64,000 nucleotides of DNA from JAMZMI01 sp964353015. GTDB lineage: Bacteria > Bacteroidota > Bacteroidia > Cytophagales > Cyclobacteriaceae. The translations under genes and the position numbers were made by a program. Of this stretch, positions 16,377 to 25,524 are shown one piece after another (position 1 is the stretch's first letter; every line of letters starts with the position of its first letter). The notes beneath the pieces were generated by a model that was given only the letters and a program-made list of their open reading frames with translations, ran no database searches and had not been told where the DNA came from. The DNA is taken from the NCBI GenBank assembly GCA_964353015.1, contig CAYGUA010000015.1:56283-120282 (forward strand), given 5' to 3'.

Positions 16377-17559
16377 AGAATCGCACGACAGAGACTAACC
16401 AATCAGCAATGCTTTGCGCAAATTCGTTTCCAGAGCCTCTACCAATGACATACAAAACGAACATGAAATAAAAGAACAGAAGGAAAATTGCTTTACCTCG
16501 TCCCATTGTTTTACCAGAAACAAATAAGATCAATACAGCGGCTGTAAGCAACCACAATAAAAATCTGAGTTCACTGCTCAAATCAACCATTTCCTGAGGC
16601 ATTGGAATTGGTCCATTCATCAAAGTAAAAATGAATAGCGGGAAACCAAGAGCAAAGCAGATATCGAAAATATTACTTCCAAGCGCGTTAGAAATTGCAT
16701 CGTCATATTTTCCTCTTTGTGCATCTTTAATAGACAATACAGTATCAGGAAAACTGGATGCAGCGGATGCAAGTATTAATGCAACAAACATCACAGGAAT
16801 ATCCAAACCATGAAATTCACCCAAGAATGGAACCGTATAAGTATCTGCGCCGATCCATTCACATGCTACCACTAAAAGGTAACAAACCAAGGCGATGGCA
16901 ATTGTTGCCGAAATCAATAAGGCCCAGGCATTTAAAGTTGTGATTTTATTGCGACCAACAAAGACTCTCTCTAGATCAAGTGTTATTAAAGCGAGCATGA
17001 AAGACTTTTGTGCACGTTCTTCATTGTCGAATTCATCTTCACTTATTTGACCCTCTTCAAGCATATGATCGCGCTCGGTCTTGTCCATTGACCAGAACAT
17101 AAAAATGATGTAAGCGACATACACCATCATCAAAAGGAATCCATGATACCAATCGAGACTTGCTCCGCCAATTACAACAATGAATATAAATTCTGCAATG
17201 AGCAAAGAAATACCATCACGATACATTACTTTTTTTGATACCTGAATGTTCTTCACAATACCAGCACCAACCACAGCTAAAATTACTACGGCAGGAATGA
17301 CCATACTGTTAAATATCGCAGAACCAGCGGTTGTTCCTATTCCGCCAGAGAAACCTTCAGCGTCCTTCATTATAAATAAGAAGAAGAAAGTGGTAAATAC
17401 TTCAGGCATGGAACTCGCAATAGCGTTGATTGTGGCTCCTCGAACACCATCGGACAAATTTCGTCCTATGTATTCTGATCCAGTCATAAATCCATCGCCT
17501 GCGCGCCAAATTACAAGGCAACAAATAGCGATCAATATCAAGGGGATGATTATGCCCAT
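16363..17559 (-). CDS. Sodium/calcium exchanger family membrane protein (CaCA)
   Basis: The 398-residue protein has about ten transmembrane helices in two halves, each with an alpha-repeat: GATINAIASSMPEVFTTFFF near the N-terminus and ASAASSFPDTVLSIKDAQRG with SNALGSNIFDICFALG in the second half. These SxP and GSN(I/F)D patterns hold the ion-binding acidic residues of CaCA exchangers. A charged cytoplasmic loop lies at about 165-195. It should exchange Ca2+ for Na+ or H+ (K+-dependent forms are close relatives). It lies alone on the minus strand, with a gap of 238 bp upstream in which I see no gene. Confidence 0.88.
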   Translation of the reverse strand: MGIIIPLILIAICCLVIWRAGDGFMTGSEYIGRNLSDGVRGATINAIASSMPEVFTTFFFLFIMKDAEGFSGGIGTTAGSAIFNSMVIPAVVILAVVGAGIVKNIQVSKKVMYRDGISLLIAEFIFIVVIGGASLDWYHGFLLMMVYVAYIIFMFWSMDKTERDHMLEEGQISEDEFDNEERAQKSFMLALITLDLERVFVGRNKITTLNAWALLISATIAIALVCYLLVVACEWIGADTYTVPFLGEFHGLDIPVMFVALILASAASSFPDTVLSIKDAQRGKYDDAISNALGSNIFDICFALGFPLFIFTLMNGPIPMPQEMVDLSSELRFLLWLLTAAVLILFVSGKTMGRGKAIFLLFFYFMFVLYVIGRGSGNEFAQSIADWLVSVVRFFSIG

Positions 17560-17797
17560 TTTTAAGAGTTTGGTGGAAAATTACCTAATTTCATAAGCTG
17601 GAGGAGGACTAAGATAATAATTTTATCTAATTCGGTTAGCTTTTGATAATATATTAGGTAAAACATTTTCATTCTTTAAACACCAAAATCTGATTCATAT
17701 CAGTTAGAGTCTATCTGTTTTAAAATTATTATGATCTGTCTGGCTTCTTAATCTTGATCTTTACTTAATTTTCTTGTTTGTTAAATAGAATTCTAGG

Positions 17798-18559
17798 ATG
17801 TATATAAATCTTTCGGGACTAAACATATTATTGACGGGCGCAAGTCGTGGAATAGGCAAGGCTTTGGCGACTAAACTTGCTGAGGCTGGGGCCACCATAG
17901 CAGTGCATTACAATAAAAATATAAGGGAAGCAGAAAACCTATGCCATATTTTAGGAAATGAATCAAGACCTTTTCAGGCGGATTTATCAAAACCAGATGA
18001 AGCCTCAAAATTATTTGATAGAGTAGTGCTGGAAATGGGAAGTATTGAGGTCTTGATAAATAATGCTGGAGTGGCAATTCCGGCAACTGTGGATTCTTCA
18101 GATGATATCTGGCTAAAATCATGGAATGATACTATTCAAGTCAATCTTACTTCATCAGCTGTTTTATGTAAAAAGGCAGTTGAGCATTTTTTGAAAAGAA
18201 AATCGTCTGGGCGCATTATAAATATAAGCTCACGAGCCGCATTCAAGGGAGAAAAGGCGGATTATATGGCCTATGCCGCCTCTAAAGCGGGCTTGGTTGC
18301 TTTGACAAAATCAATTGCCGCGGCTTTTGGTAAAGATGGTGTAAAGGCATTTGTTGTGGCACCAGGTTTTGTGAGAACTGATATGGCAAAGGAATTCATG
18401 GAAAGATATGGTGAAGATCATGCTAAAGGGGATTTGTCTCTTGAGCGGATGACTGAACCCAAAGACTTGGCGCCATTAATAACATTTATCGCCAGTGGAA
18501 TGGCAGATCATTCTACTGGGGCAACATTTGATGTAAACGCAGGAAGCTATATGCATTAA
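17798..18559 (+). CDS. SDR family oxidoreductase
   Basis: The 253-residue protein is a classical short-chain dehydrogenase/reductase: nucleotide-binding GASRGIGKAL near residue 14, NNAG at about 88-91, a catalytic serine in INISSRAAF, and the YxxxK pair in YMAYAASKAG. The first basic residues after the glycine motif (GASRG) and the HYNKN stretch after strand two favour NADP(H). The closest well-known relatives are 3-oxoacyl-ACP reductases (FabG) and sugar/alcohol dehydrogenases, but no fatty-acid synthesis gene is near. Two TerB-like genes follow on the same strand, the first 44 bp downstream. Substrate unknown. Confidence 0.85.
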   Translation: MYINLSGLNILLTGASRGIGKALATKLAEAGATIAVHYNKNIREAENLCHILGNESRPFQADLSKPDEASKLFDRVVLEMGSIEVLINNAGVAIPATVDSSDDIWLKSWNDTIQVNLTSSAVLCKKAVEHFLKRKSSGRIINISSRAAFKGEKADYMAYAASKAGLVALTKSIAAAFGKDGVKAFVVAPGFVRTDMAKEFMERYGEDHAKGDLSLERMTEPKDLAPLITFIASGMADHSTGATFDVNAGSYMH

Positions 18560-18603
18560 TGAGTCAATTTTTTTAATTTTATAAAACCAACCATAACCAA
18601 CAA

Positions 18604-19017
18604 ATGGATAAGCTAAAAAACCAAATAAGGGTCTTGATACAACTTGCTATGACAGATCAGACCTTTGACAAAGAAGAGAAAATCCAAATATATAGCATTG
18701 CCGCGGCAAACAACCTGGATAAGAGTATAGTCGATGATTTGATAGAAGAAAACATCAAGAATAAAGGAAACATTGAGATAGAATTTGGTTCACTTTCCTT
18801 TGAGGACAGATTTGACTTCCTGTATAATGTAATTCAATTAATGAAAATAGATAGCAATGTTTTCTTAAGTGAGATTAGATTCTGTGAGGGATTAGCGGAA
18901 AATCTCAGATTCGATAAAAAGGTTATAAAAGCCATGTCCAGCAGGATATATTCTGATCCAAGTATTACTTCGGATCGCTCAAGACTGATAAAAGAGGCTA
19001 AAAAGTTTGAATTATAG
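18604..19017 (+). CDS. TerB-like (tellurite-resistance type) protein, copy 1
   Basis: The 137-residue all-helical protein resembles TerB domains: an LIQLAMTDQTFDKEEKIQIYSIAA opening in which acidic residues follow a short helix, then a second half-motif at about 75-95 (QLMKIDSNVFLSEIRFCE). TerB folds bind metals at acidic sites and occur with Ter stress systems. It lies 44 bp after the SDR gene and 53 bp before a homologous copy. No other ter genes are present, so the link to tellurite is by family name only. Cytoplasmic; exact role unknown. Confidence 0.65.
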   Translation: MDKLKNQIRVLIQLAMTDQTFDKEEKIQIYSIAAANNLDKSIVDDLIEENIKNKGNIEIEFGSLSFEDRFDFLYNVIQLMKIDSNVFLSEIRFCEGLAENLRFDKKVIKAMSSRIYSDPSITSDRSRLIKEAKKFEL

Positions 19018-19070
19018 AAGCTTAAGTTCAAAAACTGTAGTAGATTAAACGTTTCAAAATAAAAATCAAG

Positions 19071-19466
19071 ATGAGTATAAGATCCCAATTAAGCACATTA
19101 ATTCAGCTTGCAAATGTTGACGGAGATTTTGCAGGTGAAGAAAAGGCAATGATTATAATGATCGGCAAAGCCAATGGTTTGAAAGAAGAAGAAATCATGG
19201 ATTTAGTTGCAAACCCTGAGCCACTTCCACCACTTTCGACAATGACACAGGATGATAGATTTGAATATCTATATAACATTGTTCAACTGATGAAAATAGA
19301 TAGCCAGGTTTATCTAAGTGAAATTAAGTATTGCGAAGAACTAGCAGAAAAACTAGGATATAAAAGGACAGTGATCTCTGCACTATCTTCACGTATATTC
19401 AGTGATCCGGCAATAACATCTAATCGAGATGCTCTTCGAAGGGCGGTTTCGAAATATGAGAATTAA
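19071..19466 (+). CDS. TerB-like (tellurite-resistance type) protein, copy 2
   Basis: This 131-residue protein is a tandem paralogue of the preceding gene. Shared text includes LIQLAxxDxxFxxEEK at the start, then DRFxxLYNxxQLMKIDSxVxLSEI in the middle and SALSSRIFSDPAITS near the end (copy 1 has AMSSRIYSDPSITS). The acidic positions expected of a TerB metal site are kept in both. Conservation of the same residues after duplication suggests both copies are functional, perhaps as a heterodimer. A strong terminator follows immediately, closing the SDR-TerB-TerB unit. Confidence 0.65.
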   Translation: MSIRSQLSTLIQLANVDGDFAGEEKAMIIMIGKANGLKEEEIMDLVANPEPLPPLSTMTQDDRFEYLYNIVQLMKIDSQVYLSEIKYCEELAEKLGYKRTVISALSSRIFSDPAITSNRDALRRAVSKYEN

Positions 19467-19470
19467 ATCA

Positions 19471-19491
19471 AGCCCCTTATGGGGTTTTTTT
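19471..19491 (+). terminator. Intrinsic terminator after the TerB pair
   Basis: CCCC-TTAT-GGGG (19473-19484) forms a short hairpin with one extra A-T pair possible on the flanks, followed by seven T residues. It begins 5 bp after the stop of the second TerB gene. Confidence 0.75.
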
Positions 19492-19504
19492 GTGATTATG
19501 TAAC

Positions 19505-20356
19505 ATGCAGCAATTTGAATGGCGTGACTTCAACTCTGTTGATTTACACGAATTAATTATAACCAAAAAGCAATTTCATCAAGCAATTCAAACGGTAGCG
19601 GCTGTTGGAAGAAAATTTAGTGACTACTCGGCAAATGACGAAAATGCCAATTTGATTTGGGTGCCGGGTTTAACAAGGCTTGCTGGAAATTGGGTAGAAG
19701 GCAACAGAACATTCAGGACATCACTTAGTTTCAATGATTTTGGTATTTATCTGGTTGATGAAAAAGTCAATACCATTTCCAAATTTTTATTGAATGGAAA
19801 AAACCAGACTCAGTTACTAGTTTGGATGGAGGAACAGATTGGAAAACTTGATCTTGATGCTTCTGATTTAACTTTGAACCTGCCCTATACTATTCCTTCA
19901 TATCAAACACAGGCTGGTGAAAATTTCCTGGTTGATCTGGAATTGGCGGATGAATTTTCAAAATACTATCACAACACATTTATATGTGTGAGAGACATTG
20001 CTAAGAAATTGATTGATGATATTCCAGAGATCAGAACATGGCCTCATCACTTTGATATTGCAATGACCATCGTTGTAAAAGACACAGGAGATATAGAGAC
20101 AAACTCAACGATTACTCTGGGAATGTCTCCTGGAGATGATGAGTTTGAAACGCCATATTTTTATGTCAACACTTGGCCACATGTTGATACAGCCATGTTT
20201 TCAAAAATGCCAAATGGTGCTATTTGGCATGAACATTATTGGACTGGTTCTGTTCTACTTGTGCAAAATATTATTGGTAAAGAGAATCAAAAGGAAATCC
20301 TTGATGAATTCTTTCGTCAATCAAGCCAAGTTCTTATTGACACCTTAAAATCCTAA
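19505..20356 (+). CDS. Conserved hypothetical protein (WPHHFD motif)
   Basis: The 283-residue soluble protein has no signal peptide. A conspicuous stretch is RTWPHHFDIAMTI at about 177-189, followed by GMSPGDDEFETPYFYVNTWP and AIWHEHYWTG; the recurring W, H and acidic residues look like an active or metal site. I do not recognise the family with certainty; the WPHHFD text reminds me of the DUF5996 group, but I could not test this. It starts 13 bp after a terminator, so it should have its own promoter, perhaps within the hairpin region. It ends directly against the convergent bestrophin gene. Confidence 0.6.
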   Translation: MQQFEWRDFNSVDLHELIITKKQFHQAIQTVAAVGRKFSDYSANDENANLIWVPGLTRLAGNWVEGNRTFRTSLSFNDFGIYLVDEKVNTISKFLLNGKNQTQLLVWMEEQIGKLDLDASDLTLNLPYTIPSYQTQAGENFLVDLELADEFSKYYHNTFICVRDIAKKLIDDIPEIRTWPHHFDIAMTIVVKDTGDIETNSTITLGMSPGDDEFETPYFYVNTWPHVDTAMFSKMPNGAIWHEHYWTGSVLLVQNIIGKENQKEILDEFFRQSSQVLIDTLKS

Positions 20357-21226
20357 TCAATGCAGGATTTCTGAAACATTGCTTTTGATCTTCAGGCTGA
20401 TTTCATTCAAAGGCAAATCATTGATATCATTCCCAAAAGGGTCTTCAATCTCTTCGGAGATTAGCTCCACACTTACAAGAAAATAAAAAGCCAACATCAC
20501 AACAGGAATAGTCCAATAACCAAACTCCCAAATGAAGCTGAAAGGCAAGGTTATGGAATAAATAAAAAGAAACTTTTTGATGAACATGCTGTATGAATAA
20601 GGAATCGGTGTTGATTTGATTCGCTCACAAGCGCCGATAATATCAGTAAAACCTTTAATTTCTTTGTCAAGGATAATCAATTGTTCATCAGAAATAATTC
20701 CGTCATTTCTTAGTTGGAATATGCGACCATAAAGCAGTTTATTAATACAACTAGGTCTGTGTTTACTTTGAATGATGGTGCCTTTGATTTCGTCATTTAT
20801 TAGGTCCATTTCCCCCACCATGATGCTGTCTCGTAGATGTTCTTTCATGGCAAAAGCCATATTCGGAATCATTCTTCTAAAGAAAGCTCTTTCTTCGATC
20901 ATCTCAGAGGGCAGGTAGATAGACAGCTTGATAGCCAGATGTCTGGAATCATTTACAAGCTGACCCCACAGCTTTCTTCCTTCCCACCATCTGTCATATG
21001 CTGTATTTGTTCTCAATACAAGGAACAACCCAAGGATTACACCCAAAATGGAATGAAATGCAATTGTACCCCCATAATGAAACTTGAATACATCAAGGAT
21101 CAAAAAGCAAAGCAAAAGCGTAAAAACCCCGACAAAAAAGATCAATGGGAATAGCAATCGCATGACATAGCGACTGTAAAAATCAAATATTAGAGAGAAC
21201 CAAGTTTTAGGGTTGTATTGGATCAT
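20357..21226 (-). CDS. Bestrophin-family anion channel
   Basis: The 289-residue protein matches prokaryotic bestrophins: an N-terminal WFSLIFDFYSRYVMRLL segment, then two hydrophobic helices, then the family hallmark LVLRTNTAYDRWWEGRKLWG at about 68-88, and a later IPYSYSMFIKKFLFIY helix. Such proteins form pentameric channels, usually for chloride, or other ions in bacteria. The C-terminal part after residue 250 is acidic and cytoplasmic. It ends head-to-head against the hypothetical gene on the plus strand, with no space between stops. Family call firm, ion unknown. Confidence 0.88.
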   Translation of the reverse strand: MIQYNPKTWFSLIFDFYSRYVMRLLFPLIFFVGVFTLLLCFLILDVFKFHYGGTIAFHSILGVILGLFLVLRTNTAYDRWWEGRKLWGQLVNDSRHLAIKLSIYLPSEMIEERAFFRRMIPNMAFAMKEHLRDSIMVGEMDLINDEIKGTIIQSKHRPSCINKLLYGRIFQLRNDGIISDEQLIILDKEIKGFTDIIGACERIKSTPIPYSYSMFIKKFLFIYSITLPFSFIWEFGYWTIPVVMLAFYFLVSVELISEEIEDPFGNDINDLPLNEISLKIKSNVSEILH

Positions 21227-21274
21227 GCGATCAAGATAAAGGGATTTTCAATAGAAATCATAGAACAAGAAAGT

Positions 21275-22378
21275 CTATCTAGGATCAATAAAACCCATTT
21301 CAGATTTTAGTTTGATTATTCTATCGTAGGATTCTAAAATCCGTGAGATTGGTATTTCGTTGTTTTCAACCTTGCTTCGAATAATTTGATGGAGTTTATC
21401 TGCCGTAACCTGTTCAGATTCAGGCACATTATTGGCAAACATGAGGATATCAACCCCTGCGTTTATGGATAGTTTAATTGCTTCTTCAAGACCATATTCT
21501 TTGCTAATCGCTCCCATTTGCATATCATCGGAGATCACCACACCATCATAGTTTAGAAAATCTCTCAAAAGACCAGTCACTATTTTTTTTGATAAAGTGG
21601 CAGGAAGCAAGGAGGAATCAAGAATTCGGTTTACAATGTGGGCTGTCATTACAATTCTCACCAAACCAGAATCCAACAAGACCTTGTAAGGATAAATCTC
21701 TTCCATTTGCCATGTTTCAGACACATCTGCCACACCAAGATGGGTGTCATTTTTTGAGCTACCATGTCCTGGGAAATGTTTTACCGCAGTTGCAACATTT
21801 AGGCTATCATGCATTTGAATAACAGCAGAGGCATGTTTTGCTACATTTGAGAAATCGGATGAATATGATCTTTCGATTTTACCGATTACGGGGTTTTGAG
21901 GATTAATATTTATATCAAGAATCGGAGCATAATTTAAATTAATGCCAACCTCAACAAGTGCTGATGCTGTTTGAAATGCGTAATGTCGTGTTGAATCAAG
22001 ATTGTCAATCTTGCCGAGATACTGAGCTGAGACGGATTTGGGGAAACCATATTTTGTCTTTAACCTGTTTACTCGTCCACCTTCCTGATCTATGCTAACA
22101 AAAAGAGGAACAGTAGACATGTTTTGGGCGTAATCTATGATGGATTGGAGGTTTATTTTTGAATCTTTTGATGAAATATTCTTTTCGAATAAAATTATTC
22201 CTCCGGCTTTTCCTTGTTCTAATGATTTAAACACTGGAGCATTTTTATCTAAAACCTCAAAATCACCGATCCCGATCATAATCATTTGACCGATCATCAT
22301 ATCCAAGGAATCAACCGGTTGTGCACGGATGAAAAAAGTGAAAAGACACAGAATTAGGCTAATCAAAATCTTATTCAT
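21275..22378 (-). CDS. Glycoside hydrolase family 3 (NagZ-like beta-N-acetylhexosaminidase)
   Basis: A signal peptide (residues 1-19) precedes a 350-residue GH3 TIM-barrel. NagZ-type markers are present: DQEGGRVNRL, KHFPGHGSSKNDTHLG (the mobile loop with catalytic histidine and aspartate), MTAHI, and the nucleophile motif VISDDMQMGAI. Unlike cytoplasmic E. coli NagZ it is exported, so it should act in the periplasm on N-acetylglucosamine residues of peptidoglycan fragments or glycans. It lacks the second GH3 domain, as expected for NagZ. It is followed upstream by the PLP-enzyme gene only 2 bp away, hence probably cotranscribed with it and YifB. Confidence 0.87.
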   Translation of the reverse strand: MNKILISLILCLFTFFIRAQPVDSLDMMIGQMIMIGIGDFEVLDKNAPVFKSLEQGKAGGIILFEKNISSKDSKINLQSIIDYAQNMSTVPLFVSIDQEGGRVNRLKTKYGFPKSVSAQYLGKIDNLDSTRHYAFQTASALVEVGINLNYAPILDININPQNPVIGKIERSYSSDFSNVAKHASAVIQMHDSLNVATAVKHFPGHGSSKNDTHLGVADVSETWQMEEIYPYKVLLDSGLVRIVMTAHIVNRILDSSLLPATLSKKIVTGLLRDFLNYDGVVISDDMQMGAISKEYGLEEAIKLSINAGVDILMFANNVPESEQVTADKLHQIIRSKVENNEIPISRILESYDRIIKLKSEMGFIDPR

Positions 22379-22380
22379 AT

Positions 22381-23460
22381 TTAGAACTTATTCAGCTTGG
22401 AAATCTTTTGGCCCGATAAAGATAGGTAGTAAGGTTGGAGGTCGGCGCATAGACATGAGTGTGCCGGTATCACGCCAACCAACTGTCCTATTTTCAAAGA
22501 GCTGATGTATTCAGTTGATCCACTTATGATGCCATGTTCTTGCGAAAGCCTAATTAAACTAGCAGACTCCTCTGAATCCCATCCATTTGTTAAACAATTG
22601 ACAACTGATCCAAATGATGGAGGTGAACTTTTGACGTAATCTTTGGATAGATGAACCGCTCCCCCATAAATCACGGCTTCATTTCTATCTGGATGGATAG
22701 CCACCACAGGGCAAACCATACAAACACCAATATCATCAAACGAACAAGAACCATAGGAATGTTGTGTCAGATCATAGAACACAAAATTTCCAGGTCGGAT
22801 TTCATCTACATCGGAAAAGGAACTAAGGCGGGAGCAAGTCGGTGTATCGCCGTAAGACAGAAAAACGTCAGTTCCAATAATTTCCTGCGCCTGATGGAGA
22901 ATCTTAATGCTCGAATCATAAATAGACTGGGCTTTTTCCTGATCCAGGATTTGATAGGCATGTCCTGCATGAGCCAATAAACCGACAAAGTGATGAGCCG
23001 GGTTTTTTGAACTGATAAGTGTTGGTAGCACGTCAAGGTGATCTATATCAACACCTGTCCGTTTCGTACCCACATCTATTTTTATGAAATAATTCAGCTC
23101 CGAAATCACATTTTGGTTGAGATGCGCCAAGGCATCTTTCGATTCAATCAATAAGTTGAGTTTGATTTTCTGTGCTAATTCATTGATTGCATTTGCTTCT
23201 CTTGGGTTATAAGGAAATGCAATCGTAATATCATCCCAGCCATGATTGGCAAAATATTGTGCCATTTCTACTGATGAAACTGTGATTTTGGTGACGCCTT
23301 CATCTCGATACCACTCACCAATGACCGCTGACTGATGGGTTTTAAAATGTGGACGAAAAACCACTCCAGAGCCGGATGCTTTAGTGGCCATTTTCGAAAT
23401 ATTGGCTCTACAAACTTCTTCATTCACTAGAAGTGTTGGTTTTTGAATATCGAGGTTCAT
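22381..23460 (-). CDS. DSD1-type PLP enzyme (D-threonine aldolase / D-serine dehydratase-like)
   Basis: The 359-residue protein has the alanine-racemase-like N-terminal barrel: TLLVNEEVCRANISKM then FRPHFKTHQS, where the lysine is the expected Schiff-base residue (about position 39), and later KIDVGTKRTGV and FLSYGDTPTCS. The C-terminal domain ends with a metal-binding PAHSCLCADL motif (histidine and cysteine pair), typical of Zn-dependent D-threonine aldolases and DSD1 D-serine dehydratases. It should degrade D-amino acids or related hydroxy amino acids in the cytoplasm. Neighbours: GH3 enzyme 2 bp downstream and YifB 22 bp upstream. Which reaction it performs cannot be settled from sequence. 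Confidence 0.82.
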   Translation of the reverse strand: MNLDIQKPTLLVNEEVCRANISKMATKASGSGVVFRPHFKTHQSAVIGEWYRDEGVTKITVSSVEMAQYFANHGWDDITIAFPYNPREANAINELAQKIKLNLLIESKDALAHLNQNVISELNYFIKIDVGTKRTGVDIDHLDVLPTLISSKNPAHHFVGLLAHAGHAYQILDQEKAQSIYDSSIKILHQAQEIIGTDVFLSYGDTPTCSRLSSFSDVDEIRPGNFVFYDLTQHSYGSCSFDDIGVCMVCPVVAIHPDRNEAVIYGGAVHLSKDYVKSSPPSFGSVVNCLTNGWDSEESASLIRLSQEHGIISGSTEYISSLKIGQLVGVIPAHSCLCADLQPYYLSLSGQKISKLNKF

Positions 23461-23482
23461 GCTTCTAATCTATAGTGGATTT

Positions 23483-25021
23483 TTATCCTGCCCAACCTTC
23501 TCTATCCAAACTTCTGTATTGAATGGCCTCTGCCAAATGTTCTATTCTGATTGATTCAGAGCCATCCAAATCGGCAATGGTTCTCGATACTTTCAATATT
23601 CTATCATAAGCTCTTGCAGAAAGCCCCAATTTTTCCATTGCTGTTTTGAGCAAAACTTTGCCACCAGAGTCTATTTTACAGACATCTTTAGCCAAAGGCG
23701 ATCCCATCATTGCATTGCAATGGACATCATTATGATTTTCAAATCTAGTTTTTTGGATTTCTCTGGCCTTAACTACACGCTCGCGTATTTCCATACTTGA
23801 TTCCGCTTTTCTTTCTGCAGTCATTTGATCAAAAGAAACAGGCGTGACTTCCACATGTAAATCAATTCGATCCAAAAGAGGGCCACTGACCTTATTCAAA
23901 TATCTCTGCACAATACCCGGACCGCAAACACATTCTTTTTCGGGATGATTGTAATATCCGCATGGACACGGATTCATGCTTGCAATCAACATAAAGTTGG
24001 CAGGATAATCTATGGATATTTTTGCTCTTGAAATCGTCACTCTTCTTTCTTCCAATGGTTGACGCATTACTTCCAAAACTGCTCTTTTAAATTCTGGAAG
24101 CTCATCAAGGAAAAGCACGCCATTGTTAGCTAAGGAGATTTCCCCAGGTTGTGGCATACCTCCACCGCCAACAAGTGCCACGTCACTGATCGTATGATGT
24201 GGGGAGCGAAATGGCCGAGTTGCAATCAATTTGCCATTTTCACCAAGTCGGCCAGCAACGGAATGAATCTTTGTGGTTTCCAAAGCTTCATGTAATGTGA
24301 GTGGAGGCAAAATAGATGGAAGTCGCTTGGCCAGCATTGTTTTGCCTGCGCCAGGAGGACCAATCATGATTACATTATGACCGCCAGCTGCGGCAATTTC
24401 CATCGCCCTTTTGATATTTTCCTGACCTTGAACATCCGCAAAATCAGTTTCAAAATGAGAACTATCGTGGAAAAACACATCACGTGTGTCAAACTTTAAG
24501 GGCTCGATTGGCTCTGATCCATCCAAATGTGAAATGGCTTCTTTCAATGTTTCAGCACCAATGATTTCAATATTGTCTACAATAGCAGCTTCTGACGCAT
24601 TTTCTTTTGGGAGAATAAATCCTTTGAACCCGTTTTTTCTTGCTTCGATGGCAATAGGTAAAGCACCCCTTATTGGCCTCAAGATTCCATCAAGTGACAA
24701 TTCACCCATGATGACATATTTTTCCAGATCTGGAAACAACGCTTGTTCTGATGCTTGCAAAATCCCCATGGCAATGGGAAGATCATATGCCGAGCCTTCT
24801 TTTTTAATATCAGCAGGGGCGAGATTGACTACAACTTTTTGCCTGGGAAATCGATAACCTAATTGCTTCACGGCGGATTCAACTCTTTGCTGACTTTCCT
24901 TTACAGCCGAGTCAGGCAAGCCAACCATGTAAAATTTGGTTCCTTGTACAACATTGATTTCTACAGTAATGGTATGCGCATTTACACCATATACCGCACT
25001 TCCGTAAGTTTTAGCAAGCAT
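23483..25021 (-). CDS. yifB: YifB family Mg-chelatase-like AAA ATPase (ComM-type)
   Basis: The 512-residue protein has the ChlI-like N-terminal ring-fold domain (VNLAPADIKKEGSAYDLP), a Walker A motif GPPGAGKT at about 218-225, Walker B in NNGVLFLDELPEF, a small zinc-like CPCGYYNHPEKECVC insertion, and the C-terminal Mg-chelatase-like helix bundle (RAYDRILKVSRTIADL). In naturally transformable bacteria the ComM relative promotes DNA branch migration. Length and order match the family. It lies 22 bp upstream of the PLP enzyme gene on the same strand. Role in this organism inferred from family. Confidence 0.93.
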   Translation of the reverse strand: MLAKTYGSAVYGVNAHTITVEINVVQGTKFYMVGLPDSAVKESQQRVESAVKQLGYRFPRQKVVVNLAPADIKKEGSAYDLPIAMGILQASEQALFPDLEKYVIMGELSLDGILRPIRGALPIAIEARKNGFKGFILPKENASEAAIVDNIEIIGAETLKEAISHLDGSEPIEPLKFDTRDVFFHDSSHFETDFADVQGQENIKRAMEIAAAGGHNVIMIGPPGAGKTMLAKRLPSILPPLTLHEALETTKIHSVAGRLGENGKLIATRPFRSPHHTISDVALVGGGGMPQPGEISLANNGVLFLDELPEFKRAVLEVMRQPLEERRVTISRAKISIDYPANFMLIASMNPCPCGYYNHPEKECVCGPGIVQRYLNKVSGPLLDRIDLHVEVTPVSFDQMTAERKAESSMEIRERVVKAREIQKTRFENHNDVHCNAMMGSPLAKDVCKIDSGGKVLLKTAMEKLGLSARAYDRILKVSRTIADLDGSESIRIEHLAEAIQYRSLDREGWAG

Positions 25022-25085
25022 AAATCGAATATATCAATTTCTTGAATAACTGAACAACGACTTGTTTGGAAAATTTCGATTGATC

Positions 25086-25442
25086 TTATTCTTGATCTTC
25101 TTCTTTATCGGTAGAAGTTTCAGGATTTTCTACGGTTTGTGACTTGTCGTAAAGCTTGGCTTTTAGGTTCAAAACATCTTGTTCAGCTTTATTTAACTTC
25201 TTTTTCAAGGATAGAATATGGGTGTTTTCTACAATAATGCCTGTTGTCATCAAAAGGCTTAAAATTAAAAATGTGACGGTACCGTAAAGTGGCAGATTCG
25301 TCAGGCCAAATTGCTTCATTAGGAAAGTATAAAAGGCATCAATATCTGAAACCATTCGATACAAAAAATCAATACTGAAATAAAGCACCAACAATGTGAT
25401 GATTATGTATATGGGGTAGAAGAAGATTTTGAATTTTCTCAT
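25086..25442 (-). CDS. Small membrane protein with C-terminal coiled coil
   Basis: The frame opens at GTG 25445, but ATG 25442 begins a sound start (MRKFKIFFYPIYIIITLLVL), giving 118 residues. Two transmembrane helices lie at about 9-29 and 50-73, followed by a charged helix (KKKLNKAEQDVLNLKAKLYD) with heptad-like spacing, and an acidic end ETSTDKEEDQE. I recognise no family. The layout, two helices and a coiled coil, suits a scaffold in the inner membrane. It is upstream of YifB on the same strand and 64 bp away. Confidence 0.6.
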   Translation of the reverse strand: MRKFKIFFYPIYIIITLLVLYFSIDFLYRMVSDIDAFYTFLMKQFGLTNLPLYGTVTFLILSLLMTTGIIVENTHILSLKKKLNKAEQDVLNLKAKLYDKSQTVENPETSTDKEEDQE

Positions 25443-25524
25443 CACGACGTTTACTAAAGGTGCGAAAAGTTAGAGAAATTATAACGTGTATAATAACATT
25501 GACATATTTTTTCCCTCTTCATTA

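Noticed and set aside
17560..17797. The 238-bp gap upstream of the SDR gene as a hidden gene or RNA.
   Set aside because: No open frame, terminator hairpin or clear promoter was seen; AT-rich only.
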